Assembly (NCBI RefSeq): GCF_025628965.1
Contig: NZ_JAOTEN010000003.1
Span: 248,001-312,000, forward strand
Length of the DNA stretch: 64,000 nt
Origin: Chryseobacterium gilvum
GTDB taxonomy: Bacteria; Bacteroidota; Bacteroidia; Flavobacteriales; Weeksellaceae
Direction of reading: 5' to 3'
A model generated the notes under the pieces. The model saw only the letters and a list, made by a program, of their open reading frames with translations, was not told the DNA's origin and searched no databases. The position numbers and the translations under genes are program-made. Below, piece by piece: positions 1-8,036 of this stretch (its first letter is position 1; each line of letters starts with the position of its first letter).

Positions 1-146
1 TAACTGAGCTTTAAAGGAGTTCCAAACTTTTCAACCACTTCCATCAGAGGAATATCATGAAACAACAGACTATTCTCAGACACATTAAATTCTTCCGTAG
101 GAAAATATAAGGTTTGATCAATAAGTTCAGAATATTTTATTTTCAT
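1..146 (-). CDS. N-terminus of a PLP-dependent decarboxylase, probably arginine decarboxylase (partial)
   Basis: The first 48 codons of a minus-strand gene are visible before the window edge. The protein begins MKIKYSELIDQTLYFP and continues with a stretch ending FGTPLKLS. That opening resembles the fold-III PLP decarboxylases of Flavobacteriia annotated as biosynthetic arginine decarboxylase, which make agmatine for polyamine synthesis; this is from memory of the family. The PLP lysine and the active site lie outside the window, so diaminopimelate or carboxynorspermidine decarboxylase cannot be excluded. A 105-base gap separates it from the thiamine pyrophosphokinase gene upstream, so it may have its own promoter. 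Confidence 0.6.
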   Translation of the reverse strand, partial: MKIKYSELIDQTLYFPTEEFNVSENSLLFHDIPLMEVVEKFGTPLKLS

Positions 147-251
147 TTTTCGATAAACATTTTAGAGTGCAAAATTGCTAAAAAAGATTGATTTTTTTGT
201 TTTAAATTGTATTAAAGTTTCTATAAATAAATAGCACTGTAATAACAGGAT

Positions 252-881
252 TTAAAGATAACTTCCACCAATAAATATAAGCAGATCACCGTCTCCATAT
301 TCAACCTGCACCTCATCTTCCACTGCAAAATTACGGGTGCCTATTCTTGATGTGATATTTAGGTTTCCTTTGTTTAAAGACCAGTTCAGGCCTTTTGTGG
401 TCACATTTTCCGCAGTCGGAAAAGGATATAATGAGATCATCTTATTCTTAACCTGATTGAGCGTGGTATTTTTGGGAATAAAAAAATATTCTGAAAACTC
501 GTCATAAAATTTAATATTCAAACTTTGCTTAAAAGAAAAAGCCACGGTAAGATTTCCTAAAAAATGATCCTGCTCTCCTCCGCTTGCTCCTAAAACATCA
601 ATATTCTTAAACCCTTTTTGGGAAATAATCTCCAATGCTTTATGAAAATCTGTCTTATCCTGATCCGGTGTGTAGATGAATTTCTCTTCATATACATTTT
701 CGTCTGCTCCGGAATGAGAATCAAAATCTCCCGAAATAAAATCCAGCTTATCTAAAGGGAAACCCATTTCTTTCAGATAATGAAAAGCGCCGTCTGTACA
801 GGCGATCAAACTGTAATTTTCTACATTCGGGAAAGATTTCGGCGGCTGTCCGTTGATGAATAATAAAACTTTACTGCTCAT
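252..881 (-). CDS. thiN: thiamine pyrophosphokinase
   Basis: This cytosolic enzyme transfers pyrophosphate from ATP to thiamine to make the cofactor thiamine diphosphate. The 209-residue protein carries the family's motifs in order: CTDGA (residues 28-32), SGDFDS (50-55), DQDKTDF (73-79) and GASGGEQDH (98-106), which bind metal, ATP and thiamine. Its length is normal for the family. The start codon lies inside the end of the TPR gene, overlapping it by 11 bases, so translation is probably coupled. It is the third gene of a unit beginning with a cobalamin adenosyltransferase. No thiamine riboswitch is apparent upstream. Confidence 0.92.
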   Translation of the reverse strand: MSSKVLLFINGQPPKSFPNVENYSLIACTDGAFHYLKEMGFPLDKLDFISGDFDSHSGADENVYEEKFIYTPDQDKTDFHKALEIISQKGFKNIDVLGASGGEQDHFLGNLTVAFSFKQSLNIKFYDEFSEYFFIPKNTTLNQVKNKMISLYPFPTAENVTTKGLNWSLNKGNLNITSRIGTRNFAVEDEVQVEYGDGDLLIFIGGSYL

Positions 882-1515
882 TTTTTGTTTTATTAATCAA
901 TTCTCCGATATTCTGTTGTGTGGTGATGATCCATTTTCCGACATTTTTGCCGGGTCTTTTCTCTTCCACTTTTTTAATGAAACTTTTTACATCAATATGA
1001 TCTTCTGCATCAGGCTGCAATTCCAAATATCTTTTATAGGTTTCCAACATCCGGTCAACCTCCTCATACGTAAGACCTTCTGTATATAAAAGCTTCCGAT
1101 ATGATTTCCCGATATAATAATTTACCGCAAAATATTGTTTGGAATTCGGGTCGATCAACTGATATGCCTTTTCAAAATAAGAAACTGCTTTCCTGAAATC
1201 AGGTTTATTTTTGCTGAAATTATTGATCCCACCATACCAAAGTGCAGCGGTAAAATTTGGCTGTTTGGCTAAAACTTCGTCAATTATGCGCTCTGCAATG
1301 TCATTTTTATCCTGATTAATAAGCGTTAAAGCCAACTGGGACTTTAAGATCGGGTTTTCCGGGTCCTCTTTTAACCCTTTCCGGAAAGTATTTTCAGCAT
1401 CAGAAAACCTGTTTTTTGAAATAAGATCGTTTCCCTGATCAAGATATACGGTGATATCCTGAGAAGAGACTGTCTGAAATAAGACCAACAGTAAGAGCAG
1501 AACTATTTTTTTCAT
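871..1515 (-). CDS. secreted tetratricopeptide repeat protein
   Basis: The 214-residue protein begins with a signal peptide of about 19 residues (a run of leucines ending VSSQ), so it should be exported to the periplasm or outer membrane. From about residue 20 to 185 it contains three to four TPR-like helical repeats; the first follows the pattern of paired helices around the segment SDAENTFRKGLKEDPENP. TPR proteins act as protein-binding scaffolds and no enzymatic motif is seen. It starts directly after the stop of the adenosyltransferase gene and overlaps the thiamine pyrophosphokinase start, so the three form one transcript. The functional link with cofactor genes is unknown. Confidence 0.75.
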   Translation of the reverse strand: MKKIVLLLLLVLFQTVSSQDITVYLDQGNDLISKNRFSDAENTFRKGLKEDPENPILKSQLALTLINQDKNDIAERIIDEVLAKQPNFTAALWYGGINNFSKNKPDFRKAVSYFEKAYQLIDPNSKQYFAVNYYIGKSYRKLLYTEGLTYEEVDRMLETYKRYLELQPDAEDHIDVKSFIKKVEEKRPGKNVGKWIITTQQNIGELINKTKNEQ

Positions 1516-2085
1516 TTATCTATCGTTCGGATTCCAGTATTCTTCCGGTTCGTTATTTAATTTTGAAATATATCTCGCCAGAATAAACAGATAATCTGAA
1601 AGACGGTTGAGATATTTAATCAGTTCCGGACGTACTTCTTCAGATTCGTTTAAGAAAACGAGAGACCGTTCTGCTCTCCGGCAAATTGTTCTTGCCGCAT
1701 GTAAAAATGTGGCCGACTTTCCGCCTCCGGGAAGAATAAAATACTGAAGCGGTGGCAATTTTTCGTCAAATATATCCATCCAATGCTCCAGTTCCTCAAT
1801 CTCGTGGTCTGAAATGACAAGAGATAGACGGGATTTTCCGTTGGCCAACGTCAGTTTGTCAACCGGAGTTGCCGCTTCCGAACCTACTGTAAATAAATCA
1901 AACTGGATTTTCTTTAGCTGTCTCAACACTTCTTCATCACCAATATGGCTTTTTGCAATTCCTATAAACGAATTCAGCTCATCAATATTTCCATAACTCT
2001 CAACTCGTGCACTGGCTTTGGAAACCCTGGTTCCGCCGTATAAAGCAGTCTGCCCTTTATCTCCTGTTTTGGTGTAAATTTTCAT
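1516..2085 (-). CDS. cob(I)alamin adenosyltransferase, PduO type
   Basis: The enzyme attaches the 5'-deoxyadenosyl group of ATP to cob(I)alamin, giving adenosylcobalamin. The 189-residue protein shows the PduO-type N-terminal ATP-binding motif YTKTGDKGQTALYGGTRVSK (residues 4-23) and the conserved C-terminal helical segment CRRAER followed by LNRLSDYLFILARY. Length matches stand-alone members of the family. It is the first gene of a tight minus-strand unit with a TPR protein and thiamine pyrophosphokinase. No cobalamin riboswitch is evident in the 90-base gap upstream. In such bacteria the enzyme usually salvages B12 for methylmalonyl-CoA mutase or ribonucleotide reductase; that is inference. 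Confidence 0.93.
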   Translation of the reverse strand: MKIYTKTGDKGQTALYGGTRVSKASARVESYGNIDELNSFIGIAKSHIGDEEVLRQLKKIQFDLFTVGSEAATPVDKLTLANGKSRLSLVISDHEIEELEHWMDIFDEKLPPLQYFILPGGGKSATFLHAARTICRRAERSLVFLNESEEVRPELIKYLNRLSDYLFILARYISKLNNEPEEYWNPNDR

Positions 2086-2175
2086 AGAACTAAAATATGA
2101 TTATTTGCACAAAGTACAATGATAAAATGTAGGAATAAACTTTTAAAAGTGACCTTAACATTAAAACTTACTTAT

Positions 2176-2748
2176 TTATTGATCTGTTTCTATGTATTGT
2201 AAAACAGTCTGATTTTTAGGATTGTAGATAATTGTACTTTGATAAGGAAATCTGCTCAGCTTATAATATTCAATATTCTTATCATTCTTGATATCATCCA
2301 GAAATTCTGTATCTATGGTATTTGCCGGAAGAAATTTTTCCGCGAAACGTATTTTATTTATAATACTCTGTCCATCAATTTTACGAATTTTTTGATCTGA
2401 TCTACTTTCATCTGTTGTTGGCTGATTTTCCAGAAAAGGGATGAGAACAGATTTTTCAGCTTTGTATTTAAAAAAATATCCTTTGGTACCATTCGGAAAT
2501 GTAAACTTCTTGCCTTTCTCATCTGAAACAATGCTTTCACCCTGATTTTCAAAAACGTCATTCATTTTTACATCTTCAGCATGAGTGAAAGAATTGACAG
2601 ATTCGCTTACAGTCTCCTCCACTGCTTTTTGCGCTTTCTGACGTACTTTTTCCTTTGTCTGCTCTACCGTTTCGTTGATCTTTTCTTCGACTTTACTGCA
2701 AGACCATATAATAGAACCAGCTATAAGAGCAATAATATATTTTTTCAT
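2176..2748 (-). CDS. putative lipoprotein of unknown function
   Basis: I do not recognise the family. The start at 2748 is preferred over the longer frame beginning at 2799 because it gives a clean lipoprotein signal, MKKYIIALIAGSIIWSCSK, with the candidate lipid-attachment cysteine at residue 17. The next 40 residues are highly charged (repeated KVEEK and EQTKEKVRQKAQKAVEETV) and probably form a helical or coiled-coil linker. A more globular part follows, with the segment TKGYFFKYKAEKSVLIPFL. The product is about 190 residues and probably anchored to a membrane. It stands alone, diverging from the DinB-like gene. Confidence 0.6.
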   Translation of the reverse strand: MKKYIIALIAGSIIWSCSKVEEKINETVEQTKEKVRQKAQKAVEETVSESVNSFTHAEDVKMNDVFENQGESIVSDEKGKKFTFPNGTKGYFFKYKAEKSVLIPFLENQPTTDESRSDQKIRKIDGQSIINKIRFAEKFLPANTIDTEFLDDIKNDKNIEYYKLSRFPYQSTIIYNPKNQTVLQYIETDQ

Positions 2749-2880
2749 TGAGTACATCTTTTGATTGTACGCTTCAATTTTGCTGCCAATTGCTTTCATT
2801 CAATAACAGATCTATCATTATCATTAATTTTTAAATATTTTTTAAAACACTGCTGACAAACTGTTGTCATCGAACCGAAT

Positions 2881-2888
2881 TATCTTTG
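2881..2888 (+). promoter_or_regulatory. -7 element upstream of the DinB-like gene
   Basis: TATCTTTG matches the Bacteroidota -7 consensus TAnnTTTG exactly and ends 29 bases before the ATG at 2918. No clear -33 TTG lies 17 to 23 bases upstream, so the call rests on one box. Its position inside the longer possible reading frame argues for the downstream start of the DinB-like gene. Confidence 0.45.
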
Positions 2889-2917
2889 CTTTAACATTAA
2901 CCAATACATTAAAAATT

Positions 2918-3409
2918 ATGAACACAACAGCAACAGGAACCAAACAGTTTATCACTTCAGAACAACTTCTGGGACATTGGCAAGGACATAGAAACCTGAC
3001 GCGAAGAGTCATTGAAATGTTTCCTGAAAAAGAACTGTTCGAGTTTTCTATCGGAGGTATGAGACCATTCGCAAAAATGGCGGTCGAGCTGATCAGTATG
3101 GCAGGTCCTGCTCTGAAGGGAATTGTAGAAACACAGACTGATGCCTATTCAGAAGAAGCATTTAAACCTGCAACCAAAGAAGAAATTCTTAAAAAATGGG
3201 ATGAAGAAACTGATGAGATCAACCGTTATTTTAATCAGATCCCTGAAGCGCGTTTTCAGGAGACCTTCAATTTATTCGGACAGTACGAATTCCCTGTTTA
3301 TCAGAATATTATGTATTTTGTGGATAATGAAATCCATCACCGTGCTCAGGGATTTGTATATCTGAGAGCATTGGGAATTGATCCGCCGTTTTTCTGGGAA
3401 AGATTTTAA
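2918..3409 (+). CDS. DinB-like (YfiT/DinB) metal-binding protein
   Basis: The 163-residue protein looks like a member of the DinB/YfiT four-helix-bundle superfamily, whose members bind a divalent metal and often act as thiol-dependent S-transferases, for example on bacillithiol or mycothiol. Visible signs are the N-terminal LLGHWQGHRNLTRRVIEMF helix, and a C-terminal NEIHHRAQGFVYLRALGI helix that would supply metal-binding histidines, ending in the typical PPFFWERF. The ATG at 2918 was chosen over 2864 because a -7 promoter element sits between them. The gene stands alone and ends at a terminator shared with the convergent WYL regulator. The substrate cannot be inferred. Confidence 0.75.
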   Translation: MNTTATGTKQFITSEQLLGHWQGHRNLTRRVIEMFPEKELFEFSIGGMRPFAKMAVELISMAGPALKGIVETQTDAYSEEAFKPATKEEILKKWDEETDEINRYFNQIPEARFQETFNLFGQYEFPVYQNIMYFVDNEIHHRAQGFVYLRALGIDPPFFWERF

Positions 3410-3433
3410 GACCTTCTTTTTAGGATTAAAAAT

Positions 3434-3458
3434 AAACCTGGCAATTTTTGTCAGGTTT
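3434..3458. terminator. bidirectional intrinsic terminator between DinB-like gene and WYL regulator
   Basis: An inverted repeat AAACCTGGCAA / TTGTCAGGTTT with one G-T pair is followed by a T run on the plus strand and preceded by an A-rich run that serves the minus strand. It lies at the meeting point of two convergent genes and overlaps the last bases of the regulator. Confidence 0.6.
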
Positions 3459-4407
3459 TTTGGATGATGCTTATTTTATCAATCAATTCCTGTAATGAAA
3501 TTTTTAAAGATTCCGGTTCCAGAATCTCTGCATAATCTGCAAAGGTAATCAGCCAGCGTGGAAACCCGTCTTTGATCCATTCGGTTTCAAAAATCATTTC
3601 AAAACCCTTTTCTCTCTCAATTTCCTCAATCAGACCATAATATTTTTTAGAATTGACAAGATGCGGAATGATCTTTTTATTGACTAAAAGCCGCACCCTG
3701 GTTTTATTTCCATTAGAATTTCTGCGGTATTCATTAATCTGGCCATACTCCTGTAAAAACGGGTTTTGAGTTTTGAAAATTTTCCGGACACGGTCTACGC
3801 GAAATTGCCTAAAATCATTTCTCAGCGTACAGAAAGCCATAATGTACCAATAGTTAAATTCATAGAAAACGCCCACTACTTCAATGGTACGTAAAGAAAT
3901 CGCGGAATCGGCCGTTGTATATTCCAGGGTTAGTTGGCGCTTTTCTGCAATACTTTCTAAAATAGTCGGGATGATATTTTTTATGGTGTCTTCTGTTTTA
4001 GGATGATAATTAAAAATGTCGATTTGCTTTTCAATATTCTGAATCAGATTTTTATCCGAATGTTTTAATACGGAACGTACTTTTTCCATAGCGGTCTGAT
4101 AATGGGAGCCCAAACTGTCGTGAGAAAATTTCTGCATGAGCTTTTCGGCGGTGATAAAGCTTAAAATTTCTTCTTTCGTAAACATTACAGGCGGCAGTTT
4201 GTAGCCATCCATCAGTGAGTATCCGCTTCCGGCTTCCCCAATAACAGGTATTCCTGCGTTTTCCAGAGTTTTAATATCCCGGTAAATCGTTCTTACGCTT
4301 ACTTCGAATTTCAGGGCTAAATCCTGAGCTCTTACCAGCGGTTTAGATTGCAACTGGGTAAGAATAGCCGTAACCCGGTCGAGTTTTTTAAGATAATAAT
4401 CCTGCAT
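3451..4407 (-). CDS. WYL-domain transcriptional regulator (YafY family)
   Basis: The 318-residue protein has an N-terminal winged helix-turn-helix at about residues 8-60 (segment ALKFEVSVRTIYRDIKTLEN), a middle WYL ligand-sensing domain around 150-215 including YWYIMAFC and RQFRVDRV, and a C-terminal WCX-like extension. WYL regulators respond to nucleotides or other small ligands and act as repressors or activators. Its ATG shares one base with the stop of the upstream ABC exporter gene (TAATG), so the two are co-transcribed and translationally coupled. It may control that exporter; this is inference from position only. Confidence 0.85.
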   Translation of the reverse strand: MQDYYLKKLDRVTAILTQLQSKPLVRAQDLALKFEVSVRTIYRDIKTLENAGIPVIGEAGSGYSLMDGYKLPPVMFTKEEILSFITAEKLMQKFSHDSLGSHYQTAMEKVRSVLKHSDKNLIQNIEKQIDIFNYHPKTEDTIKNIIPTILESIAEKRQLTLEYTTADSAISLRTIEVVGVFYEFNYWYIMAFCTLRNDFRQFRVDRVRKIFKTQNPFLQEYGQINEYRRNSNGNKTRVRLLVNKKIIPHLVNSKKYYGLIEEIEREKGFEMIFETEWIKDGFPRWLITFADYAEILEPESLKISLQELIDKISIIQKT

Positions 4408-6209
4408 TATTTATAGGTATTGATAAGGCGGTCCAGATTCAGGCTTCGTGCCGAAGCGTCAAATATCTCCCTGTAAGTTCCTTCTTTTTCAAAAAGCTCA
4501 TCATGGGTACCACTTTCTACAACCTCCCCTTTTTTCATCACATATATTTTATCTGAATCTAAAATCTGAGACAGGGAATGCGAAATGATTACTACTGTTC
4601 TGCCTTCCTTTATGGCATCTAATGAATTTTTGATCTGTTCTGTTGCAATGGCATCAAGGCTCGCTGTAGGCTCATCAAGAAAAATAATCGGCGGATTTTT
4701 TAAGAACAGTCTTGCAATAGCAATTCTCTGCTGCTGTCCGCCGGAAAGTTGTGTGGCGTCATGCTTATAGTGCTCCGGAAGGTCCATAATCTGGTCATGG
4801 AGATACGCTTTTTTTGCGGCGGCTTCAATTTCTTCAAAACTGGCATTCATATCGCCATATCGGATATTGTCTTCAATACTTCCCTGAAAAATATGGTTTT
4901 TCTGAAGCACCAAACCCAAGTCATCTCTGAGAAAAGTATTATCATATTGATTCAGATTCACCTGATCCAATAAAATCTCCCCAGAATCCGGAAGATAAAA
5001 TTTACATAAAAGATTAATGATGGTAGACTTCCCCGCTCCGCTCAATCCTACCAAAGCAGTAGTTTTTCCATTTTCAATGCTCATGGAGACGTGATGTAAT
5101 GCTTTTGTACCGTTCGGGTACGTAAAATCTACATTTTTTAGCTCAAAATTTCCTGTGATTTTATTTTCTTTAAAAGTTCCGTTCTGCTCAGTTTCACCTT
5201 CGGCATTTAAAATATCAAAATAGCCTTCTGCGTAAATCATCGCGTCATTCATATCATCATAGATTCTGTGCAGCTGACGAATGGGCGCTGAAACATTATT
5301 AAACAACAAAATATGAAGCATAATGGCTCCAACAGTCATTTGCTGGTCCAAAACCAGATAAACGGTCAGTAAAATAATCAGAACTACTCCAAACTGCTCG
5401 ATAAAGGTTTTCAGGCCGTCATAAATGAAATTGGTTTTTCTCGTAAATAGCTGGCTTTCCATCAGCTGCATCTGAAGATCATACTGTTTTTTGCCTTCAA
5501 ATTTTTCACGGACAAAACTTTTGATCACCATAATAGAATTGATCAGGTTTAAAAGTCCGGATGTTTTCTGCTCCCGCTGATTTCGCAATGTTCTTCGTAC
5601 TCCGCCCAGCTTTTTAGCCTGCAAAGAACTGATGTAGAAATAAACAGGGACAATAATCGTAGAAACCAACCCAACATAAACATTTTGCATATACATGATA
5701 ATCAAGGCAATAAATGCATTTGAAAAAAGGGGAAGCATATCAATAAAAAAATTCTGCACCAGTCTGGTTAAACTTTCGATGCCCCGGTCTATCCGGATCT
5801 GTAGTTTTCCCGATTCGTGGTTTTCATCATTAAAATAGGCAACTCTGTAACTCAGTATTTTGTCGATGGCAGATTGCGCCAGGACCGAACTTACATTGAT
5901 CCTGATTTTCTCCCCATAAAACTTCTGCCCGAAATTAATGAAAATATTCATCAGCTCTTTTCCAAGTAAAATAATCGAAATAATAATTAGAATATGCACA
6001 CCTTCTGACATCGGATGCGGCAGATGGGTAAGTTTTGTCACCTCATCAACGGTATATTTCAGCACCAAAGGATTGACCTGTGCCGCCAAAGCACCGAGAA
6101 ATGTGAGCAGCAGGGTTCCGTAAATCATCGGTCGGTACGGCTTGATAAAAGGAATCAGCTGTTTGTAAATTCCGAATAAAGTAACTGTTCTGTTGAAAGG
6201 TTTTGCCAT
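4407..6209 (-). CDS. ABC exporter, fused membrane and ATPase domains
   Basis: The 600-residue half-transporter has a six-helix membrane domain (about residues 25-310) followed by a nucleotide-binding domain. Walker A is GLSGAGKST (388-396), the signature is LSGGQ (488-492), Walker B is IIFLDEP (508-514) and the switch histidine is 544 in IISHS. It should work as a homodimer in the inner membrane, exporting a lipid, drug or peptide. The family resembles MsbA/MdlB-like exporters but the substrate is not evident. It is coupled to the WYL regulator downstream. A terminator hairpin serving the preceding gene lies just upstream of its start. Confidence 0.88.
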   Translation of the reverse strand: MAKPFNRTVTLFGIYKQLIPFIKPYRPMIYGTLLLTFLGALAAQVNPLVLKYTVDEVTKLTHLPHPMSEGVHILIIISIILLGKELMNIFINFGQKFYGEKIRINVSSVLAQSAIDKILSYRVAYFNDENHESGKLQIRIDRGIESLTRLVQNFFIDMLPLFSNAFIALIIMYMQNVYVGLVSTIIVPVYFYISSLQAKKLGGVRRTLRNQREQKTSGLLNLINSIMVIKSFVREKFEGKKQYDLQMQLMESQLFTRKTNFIYDGLKTFIEQFGVVLIILLTVYLVLDQQMTVGAIMLHILLFNNVSAPIRQLHRIYDDMNDAMIYAEGYFDILNAEGETEQNGTFKENKITGNFELKNVDFTYPNGTKALHHVSMSIENGKTTALVGLSGAGKSTIINLLCKFYLPDSGEILLDQVNLNQYDNTFLRDDLGLVLQKNHIFQGSIEDNIRYGDMNASFEEIEAAAKKAYLHDQIMDLPEHYKHDATQLSGGQQQRIAIARLFLKNPPIIFLDEPTASLDAIATEQIKNSLDAIKEGRTVVIISHSLSQILDSDKIYVMKKGEVVESGTHDELFEKEGTYREIFDASARSLNLDRLINTYK

Positions 6210-6227
6210 GAAATGATATTAAAAGAA

Positions 6228-6260
6228 AAACGTACTGTTTCTGAGAGAAAAGGTACGTTT
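6228..6260 (-). terminator. intrinsic terminator after the unknown gene at 6291
   Basis: On the minus strand AAACGTAC and GTACGTTT form an 8-base stem extended by an interrupted TTTCT/AGAAA pairing, then a run TTTTTCTTTT. It follows the stop of the gene at 6291 and lies only about 20 bases before the ABC exporter start, so it could also modulate read-through into that gene. Confidence 0.6.
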
Positions 6261-6290
6261 ATTATAATTTTTAAGCAACCAATTATTTGT

Positions 6291-6872
6291 TTATCCCATT
6301 TTTAAACTTCCATCGTCATTGATATATTTAAATTGATGACTATTTTCTATAATTATGCCGCCGGCTTCTTTAAAAATTCCAAACATACCAATCCAGTTTT
6401 CTTCATCAATTGCTTTCGGAGTATCCCATCTTATAATGCCACAATTATTATCATTTTCATTTTTAATTACAATTCCACATTTATTGTTTAGAAACACCTT
6501 AGTTCCTGAAATAAAATCATCATCTACTTTCCAAGCATTTGTAATATTGAAAATTTTATAACCTATTTCAATGCCTTTAGATTTAGTGTATTTACTCCAT
6601 TCATTTTCTGGTTTAAACCAATTCCAAATTCTTGTGAAATCTGCAATATTATCGCCTTTAACTTCATAAATTTCTTCGAAGAGAACATCTTTAAAATGAA
6701 TGAATTTTGCATCTGAATTTATTATTGCAATCTCTTCAATTAATTCCATTGCCTCTCTTAATAAGTCGAATAATTTTATAAGGTGATATTTTTCAAAATA
6801 TTCAGCCTTAGAAAGACCATTTGTTTTTGAATATAAAGTTTTTTTCTTTTTAAAAAAGTTTGTAAAAAACAT
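6291..6872 (-). CDS. hypothetical protein, possibly immunity-like
   Basis: I do not recognise this 193-residue protein. It lacks a signal peptide and membrane segments, starts with a basic stretch FFKKKK, has a mostly helical first half (FDLLREAMELIEEIAII) and a beta-rich second half with aromatic and glycine residues (WNWFKPENEW, KEAGGIIIENSHQF). The coding sequence looks more AT-rich than its neighbours, which may point to transfer. It lies 13 bases downstream of the extended lptB gene and has its own terminator. Soluble acidic proteins of this size are often toxin-immunity proteins, but nothing in the sequence proves that. Confidence 0.55.
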   Translation of the reverse strand: MFFTNFFKKKKTLYSKTNGLSKAEYFEKYHLIKLFDLLREAMELIEEIAIINSDAKFIHFKDVLFEEIYEVKGDNIADFTRIWNWFKPENEWSKYTKSKGIEIGYKIFNITNAWKVDDDFISGTKVFLNNKCGIVIKNENDNNCGIIRWDTPKAIDEENWIGMFGIFKEAGGIIIENSHQFKYINDDGSLKMG

Positions 6873-6885
6873 TTGTTTTTAAATT

Positions 6886-7947
6886 TTATCCTTCAAACAC
6901 GTATGTTGTCAAATAATGCAGTTCCGGTTTACCAGCGGCTTCCGATTCTGCCTTTGCTTGTTCTAAGGAATACTGGGAATTAATTTCTTTTTTCTGAAAC
7001 ACAAAAGAATTGTTGGCATTCTTATCCACGACATCTGCAAAAATATGCTCTATTTCTGAGTTGGCTAATGAAGCAAAACTGATATCTTCAAAACCGTACA
7101 TCAATCTCAAATCGTCAAACTGAGAAAACTGATCATTCACAAAATTTTGCAGTTGGGATTTGGAATCAAAATTTCCTGCCCACATATTGTATGCATACGT
7201 TTTCTTGCTCGGTTTGTCATAAATATTCTGGTATACGAAATTTTCTCCCAAATATGCTTCTCTTACCTGCGGATCATTCGCCAAATCTTCAGGAAGGCCT
7301 TCCTTCAGGATCTTTCCCTCAAACATGATATAGGTTTTATTGGTAATGGCCAAAGTCTGCTGAACATTATGATCGGTAATCAGGATCCCGATATTTTTAT
7401 CAACGAGACTTCGTACGATTTTCTGAATATCTTCTACGGCAATGGGATCTACTCCGGCAAAAGGCTCATCGAGAAGAATAAAATTAGGGCTTGTTGCCAA
7501 ACATCTTGCAATTTCAGTTCTTCGTCTTTCTCCTCCCGAAAGCAGATCTCCCCTGTTTTTACGAACGTGCTGCAGAGAAAACTCTTCAATAAGCTCGTCA
7601 CATTTAATCTGCTGTTCTCGCTTGGAAAGTTTGGTTAGCTGTAAAACTCCCATGATATTTTCCTCCACGGAAAGTTTTCGGAAAACGGAAGCTTCCTGCG
7701 CAAGATAACCAATCCCTTTTTGTGCTCTCCGGTACATTGCATCAGTGGTAATTTCCTGTTTATCCAGAAAGATTTTACCGGAAGTGGGTTTTACCAATCC
7801 TACGATCATATAGAATGATGTAGTTTTACCGGCTCCGTTCGGACCGAGCAAACCTACAATTTCTCCCTGCTGCACTTCTACGGAAACGCCTTTCACCACT
7901 TTTTTGGGACCGTATTCTTTGATTAAATTTTCTCCTCGTAAAATCAT
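6886..7947 (-). CDS. lptB: LptB, lipopolysaccharide-export ATPase, with C-terminal extra domain
   Basis: LptB is the cytoplasmic ATPase that drives the LptB2FGC complex, moving lipopolysaccharide from the inner membrane towards the outer membrane. Residues 1-240 are a full LptB: Walker A GPNGAGKT (35-42), signature LLSGGERRR (135-143), Walker B FILLDEP (156-162) and the switch DH at 192-193. The usual protein ends near 240 residues, but this frame runs on for about 110 more. The tail begins about residue 250 with YAYNMWAGNFDSKSQL and looks like a separate alpha/beta domain, reminiscent of Imm22/DUF4284 immunity proteins (from memory, not tested). A -7 box ends only five bases before the ATG. 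Confidence 0.9.
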   Translation of the reverse strand: MILRGENLIKEYGPKKVVKGVSVEVQQGEIVGLLGPNGAGKTTSFYMIVGLVKPTSGKIFLDKQEITTDAMYRRAQKGIGYLAQEASVFRKLSVEENIMGVLQLTKLSKREQQIKCDELIEEFSLQHVRKNRGDLLSGGERRRTEIARCLATSPNFILLDEPFAGVDPIAVEDIQKIVRSLVDKNIGILITDHNVQQTLAITNKTYIMFEGKILKEGLPEDLANDPQVREAYLGENFVYQNIYDKPSKKTYAYNMWAGNFDSKSQLQNFVNDQFSQFDDLRLMYGFEDISFASLANSEIEHIFADVVDKNANNSFVFQKKEINSQYSLEQAKAESEAAGKPELHYLTTYVFEG

Positions 7948-7952
7948 GGAAG

Positions 7953-7960
7953 CAAAGATA
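7953..7960 (-). promoter_or_regulatory. -7 element close to the lptB start
   Basis: The minus strand reads TATCTTTG followed by CTTCC and the ATG of lptB. The box fits TAnnTTTG, but no convincing -33 TTG is present. If used, transcription would begin at or next to the start codon. Confidence 0.4.
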
Positions 7961-8036
7961 AAGTTTTTTTGAATTTAAATTTCAGATAAAAATGATTCCC
8001 CGTATCCGTTAAAAAATCGTTATTCCAATATTTAAA

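Noticed and set aside
147..251. Thiamine or cobalamin riboswitch near the thiN and adenosyltransferase genes
   Set aside because: The short AT-rich gaps (147-251 and 2086-2175) lack the conserved THI-box or B12-box segments.
2864..2917. Longer N-terminus for the DinB-like gene
   Set aside because: A TATCTTTG promoter box lies between this start and the ATG at 2918, so the upstream part should not be transcribed.
7147..7638. 163-codon plus-strand frame opposite lptB
   Set aside because: Antisense to conserved ABC motifs, with low-complexity hydrophobic composition and no family match.
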